Of a DNA stretch of 64,000 bases, positions 8,554-18,331 are shown piece by piece (the stretch's first letter is position 1; each line of letters opens with the position of its first letter). A model generated the notes under the pieces. It did not search any database, was not told the DNA's origin, and saw only the letters and a program-made list of their open reading frames with translations. The position numbers and the translations under genes were made by a program. Source of the stretch: Pseudomonas sp. (GTDB taxonomy: Bacteria > Pseudomonadota > Gammaproteobacteria > Pseudomonadales > Pseudomonadaceae); the NCBI GenBank assembly GCA_030656145.1, contig JAUSOF010000002.1:221284-285283 (forward strand), in the 5' to 3' direction.

Positions 8554-9449
8554 TGCTCAACCATCTGCGCGCCTGGCGTGAGCGTGGCTGGACGCCGATT
8601 GATGCTGTCACTTATGTCGAGGCTTGGCAGCGATTTGGTGGCAGTGTTGCAACCCATCCACAGGTGATCGAGCGTCTGGCTGGTCTGGCTGGCGTCGCCG
8701 TGCGCTACCTCGGTTGGTTTTCCGGCGGTGAGTTGCAGGCGGCGATTCCGACCTGGGGACGGCATCTGGCATTGGCCAAGGATGTGCTCAAGCAGCAGGG
8801 TAAGCGCGGCCTGTTCGATTTGGGCAATGCCGAGATCATTTTGCCGGTTGCGGCCGCTGCCCGCGTACCGTTAAGGCACCGTGGGCGTTATATCTCCGCG
8901 CTGAATGCCGGGTCGGTAAGCACCTTGCGCGAGCAGCCGGAAGGCTTGGCACTGGCCCGTGAACCAGAGGAATACAGTAAGAAGTTCCGCTATAACCAGC
9001 GCCGTGAGCAGCGCTTGCTGGAAGAGGCTGGTGGCGTTATCCGGCCGATGCTGGAGTTGTCCGCTGCTGAGCAGGCGCGGGTATATGCCGATCTGTTTCA
9101 GCGCCGCTGGGGCTTTGAGGCGACCGGCAGGGCGCATTTGGTGGAGGTATTCAGCCTGATGCGCGACTTTATGACCGGAGCCCTGATTTACCTGAACGAT
9201 CAGCCGGTGGCGATCCAGGTGCTTTACCGTGTCGAGGCTCCGCAGTGGGTGAGCCTTGAATACATCAATGGCGGGGTTGATCCGCAGAACCGTGAATTCA
9301 GTCCGGGCAGTGTGCTGAGCTTCATCAACACGCAAACTGCTTGGGCCGAGGCGCGAGCATTGGGTAAGCCGTTGCGTTACTCCTTTGGCCGGGCTGATCG
9401 TGAATATAAAGACCGCTGGTGCAATCGTGTGCCGGTTTATCAGGTTTGA
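8553..9449 (+). CDS. mig-14: Mig-14 family acyltransferase-like protein
   Basis: 298 residues, soluble, with no signal peptide. It resembles Mig-14 of Salmonella and its Pseudomonas homologue next to dnpA and msbA (PF07395). The GNAT/FemAB-like core is suggested by FDLGNAEIILPV, the RYISALNAGS loop and the C-terminal LRYSFGRADREYKDRW. In those bacteria Mig-14 contributes to survival of antimicrobial peptides such as polymyxin; its reaction has not been established as far as I know. Start and stop are coupled to msbA upstream (one-base overlap) and dnpA downstream (2-base gap), matching a role in the outer envelope. Confidence 0.85.
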   Translation: MLNHLRAWRERGWTPIDAVTYVEAWQRFGGSVATHPQVIERLAGLAGVAVRYLGWFSGGELQAAIPTWGRHLALAKDVLKQQGKRGLFDLGNAEIILPVAAAARVPLRHRGRYISALNAGSVSTLREQPEGLALAREPEEYSKKFRYNQRREQRLLEEAGGVIRPMLELSAAEQARVYADLFQRRWGFEATGRAHLVEVFSLMRDFMTGALIYLNDQPVAIQVLYRVEAPQWVSLEYINGGVDPQNREFSPGSVLSFINTQTAWAEARALGKPLRYSFGRADREYKDRWCNRVPVYQV

Positions 9450-9451
9450 TT

Positions 9452-10852
9452 ATGTCCGCCCGCAAGCAAACCCTACTCAAGCAGCATCGTCGACAAAAGC
9501 GAATCGCCCTTCTCTTGGCGTTGGCCTCGCTGTTGCTGATGGGCGTGTTGGTCGCCTGGTGGTGGGTGCCATTGCTGCTTCTGGCCGGCTGGGTGGCGCA
9601 TGAGGCCTGGTTTGCCGATCATCTGTTCTACGCTCCCGGCGATGACTACAGCTACGCCTTTGCCGATGAGGTGCCTGCATTCTCCGGGCGCATCGAGGCT
9701 GGCTACCTGCGGATGGATGGCGCGATTGGCACTGCCGACACCCTTATTCTGCGGGTGCACTTAAAAGCCAATTGGCTGGGGCGCTGGCTGGATCCCTATG
9801 TGGAGATCGGCAGCGACAGGCAGGACTTCGAACGGGGCGCGAACGGTTGTCGCTACCTCAACCTTTCCGGCCAGCAGGATGCGTTGACCCGTGGTGCATT
9901 GCAGGTACGAGGCCATTTCTGCAGCATCGAGCCGACCGTCACCCTGTTTGCGCTGAACAATCCGGATTATGCCGAGCAGCGCTTAATGGTTATTGCGCCA
10001 CATGCCGACGACGCTGAGCTGGCGGCGTTTGGTCTGTATAGCCGGGCGCGTGATGTCAGTATCGTGACCCTGACCCAGGGAGAAATCGAGGCCGAGTCCT
10101 ATCGGGGGTTAGGGCTGGATCATGTCGCCGCAGCGCGGCTCAAGGGCCGTTTGCGCGCCTGGGACAGCCTCGCGGTTCCGCTCTGGGGTGGTGTGCCGCA
10201 GAGCCAGTGTCTGCAATTGGGTTATTACTGCCTGCAATTATCTGCAATGCAGGCGCAACCCGAGGCAGCGTTTGCTTCGCGCGAGTCGGGCGAAGGCGAT
10301 ATCCGCAGCGTGCGCGCTGCCAATTCTGTCCAGCTGCCTGGCGATATCGATGGTGTTCCCAGCTGGCGCAATCTGGTCGCTGATCTGGTGGCGTCCATTG
10401 AGTATTTTCAGCCTGATGTGGTGGTGTCGCCGCATCCGCAACTGGACCCGCACAGTGATCACGTGGCCAGCACCCAGGCCCTGCTGGCGGCGATTGGGCT
10501 GAGCCGCTGGAAGCCCAAAACCCTGCTGCTGTACGCCAATCATCTGCACGATAACGACCGCTGGCCAATGGGCCCTGCAGGCTTTGGCATTGCGCTGCCA
10601 CCTGCTATCACAGCGCTGCCTGCCGACGGCATGTGGAGCCCGAGCCTGGATGCCGCACAGCAGCTGGATAAGGCCATGGCCTTGGCGATGCAGCATGATT
10701 TACAAGGCAGGTTGCCGCTCAAGCGGTGTATCCGCCGGCTGATCCAGCGTCTGTTGGTGGGGCGGCGCTGGCCGGCAACGGGCGAGGATGAATTTTTCCG
10801 CAAGGCGGTGCGCCGTCATGAACTGTTCTGGGTACGCACCCTCGGTGGCTAG
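9452..10852 (+). CDS. dnpA: PIG-L family de-N-acetylase (DnpA-like)
   Basis: 466 residues. Two hydrophobic helices near residues 17-50 anchor the protein, followed by the deacetylase domain. The zinc motif PHADDAE (near 183-189) and the second ligand [11 protein letters not shown] (near 327) are the PIG-L/LmbE signature (PHxDDxE ... HxDH). The family removes N-acetyl groups from sugars. The gene matches dnpA of P. aeruginosa by position (after mig-14, near hldE and msbA); there it influences fluoroquinolone tolerance/persister survival. Its substrate is probably an LPS-core amino sugar, which is inference. ATG 9452 follows the mig-14 stop directly. Confidence 0.85.
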   Translation: MSARKQTLLKQHRRQKRIALLLALASLLLMGVLVAWWWVPLLLLAGWVAHEAWFADHLFYAPGDDYSYAFADEVPAFSGRIEAGYLRMDGAIGTADTLILRVHLKANWLGRWLDPYVEIGSDRQDFERGANGCRYLNLSGQQDALTRGALQVRGHFCSIEPTVTLFALNNPDYAEQRLMVIAPHADDAELAAFGLYSRARDVSIVTLTQGEIEAESYRGLGLDHVAAARLKGRLRAWDSLAVPLWGGVPQSQCLQLGYYCLQLSAMQAQPEAAFASRESGEGDIRSVRAANSVQLPGDIDGVPSWRNLVADLVASIEYFQPDVVVSPHPQLDPHSDHVASTQALLAAIGLSRWKPKTLLLYANHLHDNDRWPMGPAGFGIALPPAITALPADGMWSPSLDAAQQLDKAMALAMQHDLQGRLPLKRCIRRLIQRLLVGRRWPATGEDEFFRKAVRRHELFWVRTLGG

Positions 10853-10917
10853 CCAGTGTGTCGGCCTGCAAATGTTATGATCTGCGGCGATCTGTTTTAG
10901 CCGCTTCTGGAGTGTTT

Positions 10918-12339
10918 ATGAAGTTGTCCATGCCCCGTTTCGACCAAGCCTCTGTTCTGGTGGTGGGCGATGTCATGCTCGACCGTTACTGGCATGGCGG
11001 CACCTCGCGGATCTCTCCGGAAGCGCCGGTGCCGGTGGTCAAGGTCGAGCAAATCGAAGACCGTCCGGGCGGTGCGGCCAACGTCGCGTTGAACATCGCC
11101 GCGCTTGGCGCGCCGGCCATCTTGGTTGGTGTGACTGGACAGGATGAGGCTGCCGAGAGCCTGCGCAATAGCCTGCAGGCGGTGGGAGTGAAAACCCTGT
11201 TCCAGGCGATCAAGGACCAGCCCACCATCGTCAAATTGCGGGTGATGAGCCGTCATCAGCAGTTGCTGCGCATGGACTTCGAAGAGCCGTTCCGCACTGA
11301 CAGTGCTGCGTTGGCCGCCAGCGTCGAATCGCAACTGGATGGCATCAAGGTGCTTATCCTGTCTGATTACGGCAAGGGTGCTCTGCAAAATCATCAGGCC
11401 CTGGTGCAGCTGGCGCGCAGCAAGGGTATTGCGGTGCTGGCCGACCCCAAGGGCAAGGATTTTTCCATCTATCGTGGCGCCAGCCTGATTACCCCTAACC
11501 TTAGTGAGTTCGAGACCATCGTCGGCCATTGTGTCGACGAGGCTGAGTTGGTGGCCAGGGGCGCCCTTATGATGCGTGAGCTGGAGCTGGGCGCGCTGTT
11601 GATTACCCGCGGCGAGCACGGCATGACCCTGCTGCGCCCCGATCATCCGGCGCTGCACCTGCCGGCCCGCGCCCGTGAGGTGTTCGACGTTACTGGTGCG
11701 GGTGATACGGTGATCTCGACCCTGGCCGCCTCCTTGGCCGCGGGCGAGGAGTTGCCTCAGGCCGTGGCCTTGGCCAATCTGGCCGCCGGTATCGTGGTCG
11801 GCAAGCTGGGCACCGCCGCCATCAGCGCGCCGGAACTGCGTCGAGCGATTCAGCGCGAGGCGGGTTCCGAGCGTGGCGTGCTGAGTCCGGATCAGTTGTT
11901 GCTGGCCATCGAGGATGCCCGCGCCCATGGCGAGAAGATCGTCTTCACCAACGGTTGTTTCGACATTCTGCACGCCGGTCACGTGGCTTACCTGGAGCAG
12001 GCCCGTGCCCAGGGCGATCGGTTGGTGCTGGCGGTCAACGATGACGCGTCGGTCAGTCGCCTGAAAGGCCCCGGTCGCCCGATCAACTCGGTGGATCGGC
12101 GCATGGCCGTGCTCGCCGGCCTCGGCGCAGTAGATTGGGTGGTGAGCTTCAGCGAAGACACCCCGGAGAACCTGCTGCGCGAGGTCAAACCGGATGTGCT
12201 GGTCAAGGGCGGCGACTACGGCATCGAGGGCGTGGTCGGCGCCGACATCGTCAGCGCTTATGGTGGCGAAGTACGGGTGCTGGGGCTGGTAGAAAACAGC
12301 TCGACCACGGCCATCGTCGAGAAAATCCGCAACAACTGA
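10918..12339 (+). CDS. hldE: Bifunctional heptose-7-phosphate kinase / heptose-1-phosphate adenylyltransferase HldE
   Basis: 473 residues with both HldE domains. Residues 1 to about 320 form a PfkB/ribokinase-type kinase ([11 protein letters not shown] at the start, DVTGAGDTV anion hole near 259-267). Residues from about 340 form a cytidylyltransferase-like domain ([20 protein letters not shown] with the HxGH motif, then [16 protein letters not shown]). It makes ADP-D-glycero-beta-D-manno-heptose for LPS inner core. The ATG at 10918 gives the normal MKLSMPRFD start; an upstream in-frame ATG at 10858 would begin right after the dnpA stop. It closes the LPS-related run msbA-mig-14-dnpA-hldE. 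Confidence 0.97.
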   Translation: MKLSMPRFDQASVLVVGDVMLDRYWHGGTSRISPEAPVPVVKVEQIEDRPGGAANVALNIAALGAPAILVGVTGQDEAAESLRNSLQAVGVKTLFQAIKDQPTIVKLRVMSRHQQLLRMDFEEPFRTDSAALAASVESQLDGIKVLILSDYGKGALQNHQALVQLARSKGIAVLADPKGKDFSIYRGASLITPNLSEFETIVGHCVDEAELVARGALMMRELELGALLITRGEHGMTLLRPDHPALHLPARAREVFDVTGAGDTVISTLAASLAAGEELPQAVALANLAAGIVVGKLGTAAISAPELRRAIQREAGSERGVLSPDQLLLAIEDARAHGEKIVFTNGCFDILHAGHVAYLEQARAQGDRLVLAVNDDASVSRLKGPGRPINSVDRRMAVLAGLGAVDWVVSFSEDTPENLLREVKPDVLVKGGDYGIEGVVGADIVSAYGGEVRVLGLVENSSTTAIVEKIRNN

Positions 12340-12443
12340 TCTGTCCGAGTTGGCGCGGGTGGAAAACGCTCGACTGTTGCGAACGCCGCCAAACGCCCGC
12401 CGCGAAAACCTGCGGACGTTCTCGCTACGGTGCTCGACTGAGT

Positions 12444-12470
12444 ATGCCGCTCAGCCCAGATGAGCGGCAT
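12444..12470. terminator. Hairpin between convergent hldE and DUF gene, possible terminator
   Basis: A perfect 10-bp stem (ATGCCGCTCA / TGAGCGGCAT) with a 7-base loop lies between the converging hldE and the conserved hypothetical gene, overlapping the stop codon of the latter. It lacks a following T-run on either strand, so intrinsic termination is doubtful. Confidence 0.35.
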
Positions 12471-13398
12471 TCAGCTTGGGCGCTGCTGACCGGGCTGCTG
12501 CTTCAGGTTTTGCCGCCGCAGCATTGAGCTGTTGTTGGCTCAGCCAGTCCTTCCAGCGGATGCGTTCGTCGCGTACCAGCCAGCCATCCTGCGCCGCGAA
12601 ACTCTCTGCCAGCCATAGGCCGCGGGTGCTGGCGGCTTGCAATTGGCCTTTGTTCAGCGTCAGCAATTCGGCGGTTGGCCGCCCGTGCTGCAGCGGTATC
12701 AGGTACAGGTCCGGGCGGCGGCGGTCGAGGCGGGCGACCAGCTTGCCGTCCTCCAGGCGTTCGTCGACGTGGAACAGGCTGAGCTGCCTGGCCTCTTTGG
12801 GCAGTTCCAGGCGCAGGTCGTAGACCAGTTGCAGTGAGGCCGTGGGCAGGTGCACATAGGCGCGCGGGCGTTCCAGCAGGGTCAGGTTGCCGCATTGCAC
12901 CGGGCGCGCGGCGCCGGACAGTGGGCTGAGTTGAAAGTGCAGGGTCTCGCGGTAATGCAAAACGTCTTGATAGGGCGAGGGCAGCCAGGTTTCGCCGAAG
13001 CGGCCACCCAACCAGCCCTCGGGGGTTTCCAGTAGACACTCCTCGGCAACTTCCTGGATGGCGGTCAGCAGCGGCAGAGTGAGTTCGTGAGCGGGCACGT
13101 AGCCGGAAATCAGCTTGAGCACTACATCGTCCCGGTCCAGGCGCCGTTGGCGCACCAGCACCCAATAGTCCCGGCCTTGCCAGTTCAGGGTCAGGCGCAC
13201 CGAAACCCCCAGGTTGGCCAGTTCCACGGCGAAGCGTTGGCTGTCGCTCACTTCGACCGCGCGGCGGCGCTCAAGCATCTCGCTGAAGTTCAGTGGCCGG
13301 CCCAGGCTCTGGTAACTGATGCCGTCCGGGGTAGCCTCGACGAATAAGGGTAGGGTCTTGAAGGTGCTGGGGTCATGGCGGTTAAGCATGCGCGACAT
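12451..13398 (-). CDS. Conserved Pseudomonas protein of unknown function, faint Nudix-like motif
   Basis: 315 residues, soluble, no signal peptide. The start at 13398 (MSRMLNRHD) is preferred to an upstream in-frame ATG because AGAGGAG sits just before it. It matches by position the conserved hypothetical gene before the aldo/keto reductase in P. aeruginosa. One stretch, ISGYVPAHELTL followed by AIQEVAEECLL (about residues 99-125), looks like the strand-loop-helix of a Nudix box: G-x5-E is present, but the spacing to QExxEE is two residues too long and the Arg of RE is Gln. I would not assign catalysis. The C-terminus is Ala-rich. Confidence 0.75.
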   Translation of the reverse strand: MSRMLNRHDPSTFKTLPLFVEATPDGISYQSLGRPLNFSEMLERRRAVEVSDSQRFAVELANLGVSVRLTLNWQGRDYWVLVRQRRLDRDDVVLKLISGYVPAHELTLPLLTAIQEVAEECLLETPEGWLGGRFGETWLPSPYQDVLHYRETLHFQLSPLSGAARPVQCGNLTLLERPRAYVHLPTASLQLVYDLRLELPKEARQLSLFHVDERLEDGKLVARLDRRRPDLYLIPLQHGRPTAELLTLNKGQLQAASTRGLWLAESFAAQDGWLVRDERIRWKDWLSQQQLNAAAAKPEAAARSAAPKLNAAHLG

Positions 13399-13548
13399 GT
13401 CGGCTCCTCTTGGGGCGGGCAGTTCGTCAGGCGGACGGGGCAAGGCCTCCATCCAGCTGCCGGGTGTGGTCGCATGGAGGGTGTTTCACAGCTGAAGCGG
13501 AGCGCCGCCCGGCCGCACCTACAATTGCGCGCAGCGCGTCATGGGCGC

Positions 13549-14358
13549 TCAGGCAATATCCTGAATGACTGCCGCGGCAGTCGCGACGTTATGGGCCAGG
13601 TGCTGCGCGTTGATGGTGCCGACAATCGCACAGCTGACTGCCGGGTGGGCGAAAATCAGCTCGAAGCTGGCACGCACCGGGTCTTGCCCCGGGGCCAGGC
13701 AGGCATGCCCGCTGGCCAGGGCTTTCTTGATCAGGATGCCTTTGCCGTGCTGCTCAGCGTAGTCGAGTACCGGCAGTTCACTCTGCTCATTGAGGTTGTA
13801 GGTGACCATCGCGCAGTCGCCTTGTTCGAGTGCGCGCAGGCCGCCCGCGACGGTTTTGCCGGACAGGCCGAAGCCGCGAATCTTGCCTTCACGCTTGAGT
13901 TCGGTGAGGGTCTCGTAGACGCCGCTGTCTTGCAGGATGGCGAGGTCGTTGCCGTCGGAATGCACCAGCACCAAGTCGATAAAGTCGGTTTGCAGGCGTT
14001 TGAGGCTGCGTTCCACCGAGAAGCGCGTGTGCGCCGGGCTGAAGTCGAAGCTGGAGTGACCGCCCTCGAACTCTTCGCCGACCTTGCTGACGATCACCCA
14101 TTGTTGACGCCGACCGCGCAATAGCGGGCCAAGGCGGCTTTCGCTGGTGCCGTAGGCGGGGGCGGTGTCGATCAGGTTGATCCCCAGATCATGGGCCTGG
14201 GCGAGTAACTCAAGTACCGCGGCGTCGTCCGGGATAGTGAAGCCGTTGGGGTACTTCACGCCCTGGTCGCGGCCGATCTTTACCGTGCCGAGGCCCAGCG
14301 GCGAGACCAGCAGCTCGGTCGAGCCGAATGGGCGGTGCAGGTTGTGCAAGGTGTGCAT
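13549..14358 (-). CDS. Aldo/keto reductase
   Basis: 269 residues, (beta/alpha)8 NADPH-dependent oxidoreductase. The four catalytic positions are visible: Asp and Tyr in LIDTAPAYGTSE, Lys in VIVSKVG and His in LVLVHSDG. The late AIVGTINAQHLAHNV region matches the cofactor-phosphate site. Natural substrate is unknown; the family reduces aldehydes and ketones in the cytoplasm. The start codon shares a base with the stop of the FAD oxidoreductase gene, so the two are co-expressed and may act on related metabolites. An in-frame start with HNLHRPFGST is normal for the subgroup. Confidence 0.92.
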   Translation of the reverse strand: MHTLHNLHRPFGSTELLVSPLGLGTVKIGRDQGVKYPNGFTIPDDAAVLELLAQAHDLGINLIDTAPAYGTSESRLGPLLRGRRQQWVIVSKVGEEFEGGHSSFDFSPAHTRFSVERSLKRLQTDFIDLVLVHSDGNDLAILQDSGVYETLTELKREGKIRGFGLSGKTVAGGLRALEQGDCAMVTYNLNEQSELPVLDYAEQHGKGILIKKALASGHACLAPGQDPVRASFELIFAHPAVSCAIVGTINAQHLAHNVATAAAVIQDIA

Positions 14359-15530
14359 CAGAACAATTCCTCCCAGGCGGGGGACGCCACGGTCGGGCGG
14401 GGCAGGGGCGGTAGCGGCGCATGGCTGGCAGGTTGGATGCCAGCACGGTCGAGAGCCGCCAGCACGCGGTCGGCGAAATCCGGGGCTAATGCCAGTTTAG
14501 TCGGCCAGCCGACCAGCAGTTGGCCTTGCTCGGTGAGGAAGGCGTTGTCCGGGCGCGTCAGGCCGGACTGCGCCGGCTCTGCACGCTCGACGCGCAGGGT
14601 TGCCCAGCGGGCACTGGAGAAATCGACCCAGGGCAGCAGGGCGCTGATTTCCTGCTGCGCGGCTTTAACCTGCGCGGCTGAGTCACGGGCCACGCCGTCT
14701 GCTTCGGCCAGGTCGCCGCCGAGGTACCAGACCCACTCGCCATCGGCGGCAGGATGGGTGGTGACGGTGACCCGTGGTTTTGGGCCGGCGCCGAGGCAGT
14801 GGGCGTACAGCGGTTTCAGGGTCGGTCCCTTGACCAGCACCATGTGCAGCGGTCGCAGTTGCTGTGCGGGCTGAGTCAGGCCCAGGGTCGCGAGCAGTTC
14901 GGCGTTGCCGCGGCCAGCGCTGAGCACGATGCGCTGCGCGCGAACCTCGCGGCCGTCGACGACCAGCCCGACCAGCTGACCCTGCTCGTGCAGGGGCGTT
15001 ATGGACTCGGCGGCCAGCAGGCCGTCCCCAGCCAGTTCGGCCAGGCGGGCGATCAGGCTGGGCACATCCAGCACCAGTTCGGCCAGGCGGTAGACCTTGC
15101 CCTTGAATTTCGGGTGTTGCAGGGCGGGCGGCAGTTGTTCGCCCTTGACCTGGTCAACGCGGCCGCGCACTGCCTTGCTGGCGAAGAAACTGGTGATATT
15201 GCCGGCCAGGCTGCCGGGCGACCATAGGTAATGGGCTTCGGACAGCAGACGCACGCCACTCAGGTCCAATTCGCCATTACCGGCCAGTGCCTCACGCCAG
15301 CGCCGTGGCATGTCGGCGATGGCCTCCGAGGCGCCGGTCAGGGCGCCGTGCAGGGCGTACTTGGCGCCGCCGTGGATGATGCCTTGGGATTTGACGCTCT
15401 GCTCACCACCCAGGCTGGCTTTTTCCACCAGCAGGGTGGCAAAGCCCTGCCGGCGCAAGCGCGCATTCAGCCAGAGGCCGGCAATACCACCGCCGACGAT
15501 CAGAATGTCAGTGCTCAGAGCCTGGGACAT
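14358..15530 (-). CDS. FAD-dependent oxidoreductase (DAO / G3P-dehydrogenase-like)
   Basis: 390 residues. The N-terminal dinucleotide site ILIVGGGIAGLWLNARL followed by VEKASLGGEQSVKSQGIIHGG is the pattern of the DAO superfamily, close to glycerol-3-phosphate dehydrogenase/2-hydroxyglutarate oxidase types. No membrane helix or signal is obvious. It oxidises an alcohol or amine substrate with FAD; the substrate cannot be told from sequence. It is translationally coupled to the aldo/keto reductase downstream, an arrangement also present in P. aeruginosa (oxidoreductase next to EmrE and the AKR). Confidence 0.9.
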   Translation of the reverse strand: MSQALSTDILIVGGGIAGLWLNARLRRQGFATLLVEKASLGGEQSVKSQGIIHGGAKYALHGALTGASEAIADMPRRWREALAGNGELDLSGVRLLSEAHYLWSPGSLAGNITSFFASKAVRGRVDQVKGEQLPPALQHPKFKGKVYRLAELVLDVPSLIARLAELAGDGLLAAESITPLHEQGQLVGLVVDGREVRAQRIVLSAGRGNAELLATLGLTQPAQQLRPLHMVLVKGPTLKPLYAHCLGAGPKPRVTVTTHPAADGEWVWYLGGDLAEADGVARDSAAQVKAAQQEISALLPWVDFSSARWATLRVERAEPAQSGLTRPDNAFLTEQGQLLVGWPTKLALAPDFADRVLAALDRAGIQPASHAPLPPLPRPTVASPAWEELF

Positions 15531-15599
15531 GCGAGGGCCTCATCAATAATCAGACCGGCAGTATAACGGCAAGTGCTTGTGTCAGGCTTCCAGACCGCC

Positions 15600-15932
15600 T
15601 CAATGAGCGACGCTGTGCGAGAACATTTGAATCACTACCACGCCGCAAACGATCAAGCCCATGCCGAGCATGGCTGGCAAGTCGAGGCGTTGCTCGTAGA
15701 GAAACACCGCGGCAATGCTCACCAGTACGATGCCCAGGCCCGCCCAGACGGCGTAGGCCACGCCGACCGGAATGGTTTTGACCACCAGGCTGAGCATCCA
15801 GAAAGAGATGACGTAGCCAACCACCACCAGCAGCAAGGGTAGCGGTTTGTTGAAGCCGTCCAGCGCCTTCATCGAGGTGGTTGCGATGACTTCGGCGGTG
15901 ATAGCGACAGCGAGATAGATATAGCCGCTCAT
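15600..15932 (-). CDS. emrE: Small multidrug resistance efflux protein (EmrE type)
   Basis: 110 residues in four membrane helices, exactly the EmrE size. The essential proton/drug-binding Glu14 lies in AVAITAEVIATT, Trp63 is in YAVWAGLGIV, and the GLIVCGVVVIQ of helix 4 holds the dimerisation motif. It works as an antiparallel homodimer in the inner membrane, exchanging protons for cationic aromatic drugs. Start ATG at 15932 is preceded by AGGAGG. It diverges from a LysR gene 85 bp away, which may regulate it. The position matches emrE in P. aeruginosa. Confidence 0.88.
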   Translation of the reverse strand: MSGYIYLAVAITAEVIATTSMKALDGFNKPLPLLLVVVGYVISFWMLSLVVKTIPVGVAYAVWAGLGIVLVSIAAVFLYEQRLDLPAMLGMGLIVCGVVVIQMFSHSVAH

Positions 15933-16017
15933 GATGGGCCTCCTGTTAAGTTACTCGCCATTCTAGTCGTTCAGTGGATGGGATAAAGTGATTACCTATC
16001 TGATCTGGAGATGGGTT

Positions 16018-16902
16018 ATGCAGTGGAACCTGGAGCAAATTCGCCTGTTCGTCAGCGTGGCCGAGGGCCAGTCGTTTTCTGCGGTGGCCCGGCAGATGAA
16101 TCGCGGGCAATCAGCCGTGAGCACGGCGATCGCCCTGCTCGAAACCGATCTCGGCGTGCTGCTGTTCGAGCGCAGCAGTGGTCGTCAGCCACGTCTGACA
16201 GCCGCCGGAGCATCGCTGCTGGAAGAAGCGCGTGAGGTGCTGCGCCAGTGTGAGCGGCTGGAGGGGCGGGCGCTGGGGTTGGTGCGCGGTGAAGAAGTGC
16301 GTTTGCGCCTGGCCCAGGATGAGGCCATGCCTTACCAGCCGGTGCTCGACAGCCTCGAAGCCTTGGCCCAGGCTTTTCCGCTGCTGGAAGTGCAGCTCGC
16401 CAGTGGCGCCCAGGGTGATGTCGCCCGCAAGCTGCTGGAACGGCGCGCCGATCTCGGCTTGTTGTTTCACCATGAGCGCATGCCCGAAGCTCTCGAGCGT
16501 CAGCGGTTGGGCACTATCGAAATGGTTACGGTGTGTGGTGCCGGGCATGCGCTGGCTGGAGTGGGGCATGTCGATCGCCGTGAACTGGCGCGCCATCGGC
16601 AGTTATTGATGGCGCCGCAGGACAGTCATTACCCAGGTGGCGAGCAGGTCAGCCCGTCGGTCTGGCGCACCGACAGCTTCTATGTCATGGCTGAGTTGTT
16701 GATGCGTAACCTGGGTTGGGCCTGGCTGCCGCGCCACGTGGTGCAGTACCCGACCTACCAGGGCCAGCTTGTGGAGCTAAGCAGCGACTGGGCGCCGCCG
16801 CCTCTGGTGGTTGAGTTAGTTTGTCGTCGCGATGAAGCCCTGGGGCCGGCGGCACTGTGGCTGGCTGATTGCTTTGCCGAGCGCTTGCAAGCCATCGGCT
16901 GA
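16018..16902 (+). CDS. LysR-family transcriptional regulator
   Basis: 294 residues. An N-terminal winged helix-turn-helix (residues about 3-62, LEQIRLFVSVAEGQSFSAVA with SAVSTAIALLE) is followed by a type 2 periplasmic-binding-like effector domain. The ATG at 16018 gives the standard MQWNLEQIRLF start; upstream in-frame codons lack support. GGAGATGGG precedes it. It is transcribed away from emrE and toward waaA, whose ATG is 33 bp after its stop. Target genes are probably the divergent efflux gene, itself, or the oxidoreductase pair. The effector is unknown. Confidence 0.92.
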   Translation: MQWNLEQIRLFVSVAEGQSFSAVARQMNRGQSAVSTAIALLETDLGVLLFERSSGRQPRLTAAGASLLEEAREVLRQCERLEGRALGLVRGEEVRLRLAQDEAMPYQPVLDSLEALAQAFPLLEVQLASGAQGDVARKLLERRADLGLLFHHERMPEALERQRLGTIEMVTVCGAGHALAGVGHVDRRELARHRQLLMAPQDSHYPGGEQVSPSVWRTDSFYVMAELLMRNLGWAWLPRHVVQYPTYQGQLVELSSDWAPPPLVVELVCRRDEALGPAALWLADCFAERLQAIG

Positions 16903-16935
16903 TTGCTGGCGGCTGCTCTGCTAAGCTGCGCGCCC

Positions 16936-18219
16936 ATGAATAGAGTCCTCTACAGCCTACTGTTGCATCTCGCCTTGCCTCTGGTCGCCGGGCGTCTGGC
17001 CTGGCGTGCGTGGCGCGCCCCCGCGTATGCCACGCGTATTGGTGAACGCTTCGCCCTCGGCTTGCCGCCGCTCAAACCCGGAGGCATCTGGCTGCATGCG
17101 GTGTCGGTGGGCGAGAGCATCGCTGCCGCGCCGCTGATTCGTGAATTGCTGGCGCGCTACCCGCAGCTGCCGATCACCGTCACCTGCATGACGCCGACCG
17201 GCTCCGAGCGGATTCAGGCCATGTTCGCCGGGCCTGAGTATGCCGGGCGCGTGCAGCACTGCTATCTGCCCTATGACATGCCTTGGGCCGCGGCGCGCTT
17301 TCTCGAGCGTGCCCAGCCTCGGCTGGCAGTGGTCATTGAGACCGAGTTGTGGCCCAACCACATCCATCAGTGCGCCCGCCGTGGCATTCCCGTGGCCCTG
17401 GCCAATGCGCGGTTGTCCGAGCGTTCGGCGCGTGGTTACGCGCGCTTCGCCAAACTGACCGCGCCGATGCTGGCCGAGCTGAGCCTGATTGCGGTGCAGA
17501 CGGCGACTGAGGCCGAGCGCTTTCGCCGCCTGGGCGCGCGGCCCGAGTGCGTCGAAGTCACCGGCTCGATCAAGTTCGACCTGACGATCGACCCCGCGCT
17601 GCTGGCGCGTGCCAGCGAGTTACGCGAGCAGTGGGGCGCGACCCCGCGCCCGGTGTGGATCGCCGCCAGTACCCATGCTGGCGAAGACGAAATTGTCCTG
17701 GCGGCACACCGCCTGCTGCTTGAGCAGCGCCCCGATGCTTTGCTGATACTGGTGCCGCGGCATCCAGAGCGCTTCGCTTCGGTGTTCGAGTTGTGTCAGC
17801 GCCAAGGTTTCGCCACGCGCCGGCGCTCCACTGGCGAAGCGCTGCTGGCGGGCGATCAGGTGTTGCTTGGCGACACCATGGGCGAGTTGCTGTTTCTCTA
17901 TGCCTTGGCTGATCTGGCTTTCGTCGGCGGCAGCCTGGTCGGCAATGGCGGGCATAACCTGCTGGAGCCTGCCGCACTGGGCAAGCCGGTACTTAGCGGG
18001 CCGCACCTGTTCAATTTTCTCGAGATTGCCGCACAACTGCGCGAGGCCGGGGCGTTGCGTGAAGTGGCTGATGCCAGCGACCTGGCGCAGCAGGTCGAGC
18101 AGCTTTGGCGCGAGCCAGATCAGGCGCAGTGCATGCGCGAGGCGGGCCTGGGCGTGATGCAGGCCAATCAAGGCGCATTGGCGCGCCTGTTGGCGGGGTT
18201 GGCGCGTTTGCTTGGGTGA
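16936..18219 (+). CDS. waaA: 3-deoxy-D-manno-octulosonic acid (Kdo) transferase WaaA
   Basis: 427 residues, the usual WaaA length. A hydrophobic N-terminal anchor (YSLLLHLALPLVAGRLAW) is followed by a GT-B enzyme of family GT30. The acceptor-side base Glu lies in VSVGESIAAAPL, and the donor-binding C-terminal motif reads GGSLVGNGGHNLLEP, then GKPVLSGPHLFNF. It transfers Kdo from CMP-Kdo to lipid IVA at the inner face of the membrane, ahead of the HldE, glycosyltransferase and MsbA steps encoded at the start of the window. Start ATG 16936 (MNRVLYSLL) fits the family. Confidence 0.96.
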   Translation: MNRVLYSLLLHLALPLVAGRLAWRAWRAPAYATRIGERFALGLPPLKPGGIWLHAVSVGESIAAAPLIRELLARYPQLPITVTCMTPTGSERIQAMFAGPEYAGRVQHCYLPYDMPWAAARFLERAQPRLAVVIETELWPNHIHQCARRGIPVALANARLSERSARGYARFAKLTAPMLAELSLIAVQTATEAERFRRLGARPECVEVTGSIKFDLTIDPALLARASELREQWGATPRPVWIAASTHAGEDEIVLAAHRLLLEQRPDALLILVPRHPERFASVFELCQRQGFATRRRSTGEALLAGDQVLLGDTMGELLFLYALADLAFVGGSLVGNGGHNLLEPAALGKPVLSGPHLFNFLEIAAQLREAGALREVADASDLAQQVEQLWREPDQAQCMREAGLGVMQANQGALARLLAGLARLLG

Positions 18220-18331
18220 GCCGCTTTCCTGCCGTGCGCATCAGGCCCGCTTGTGGCGTTGTGCTTGACCCCAACACGCCAGGCGACCAGCATGTATGTC
18301 TGTTTATGCGCTACGTTCAAGGAATCGCCTG

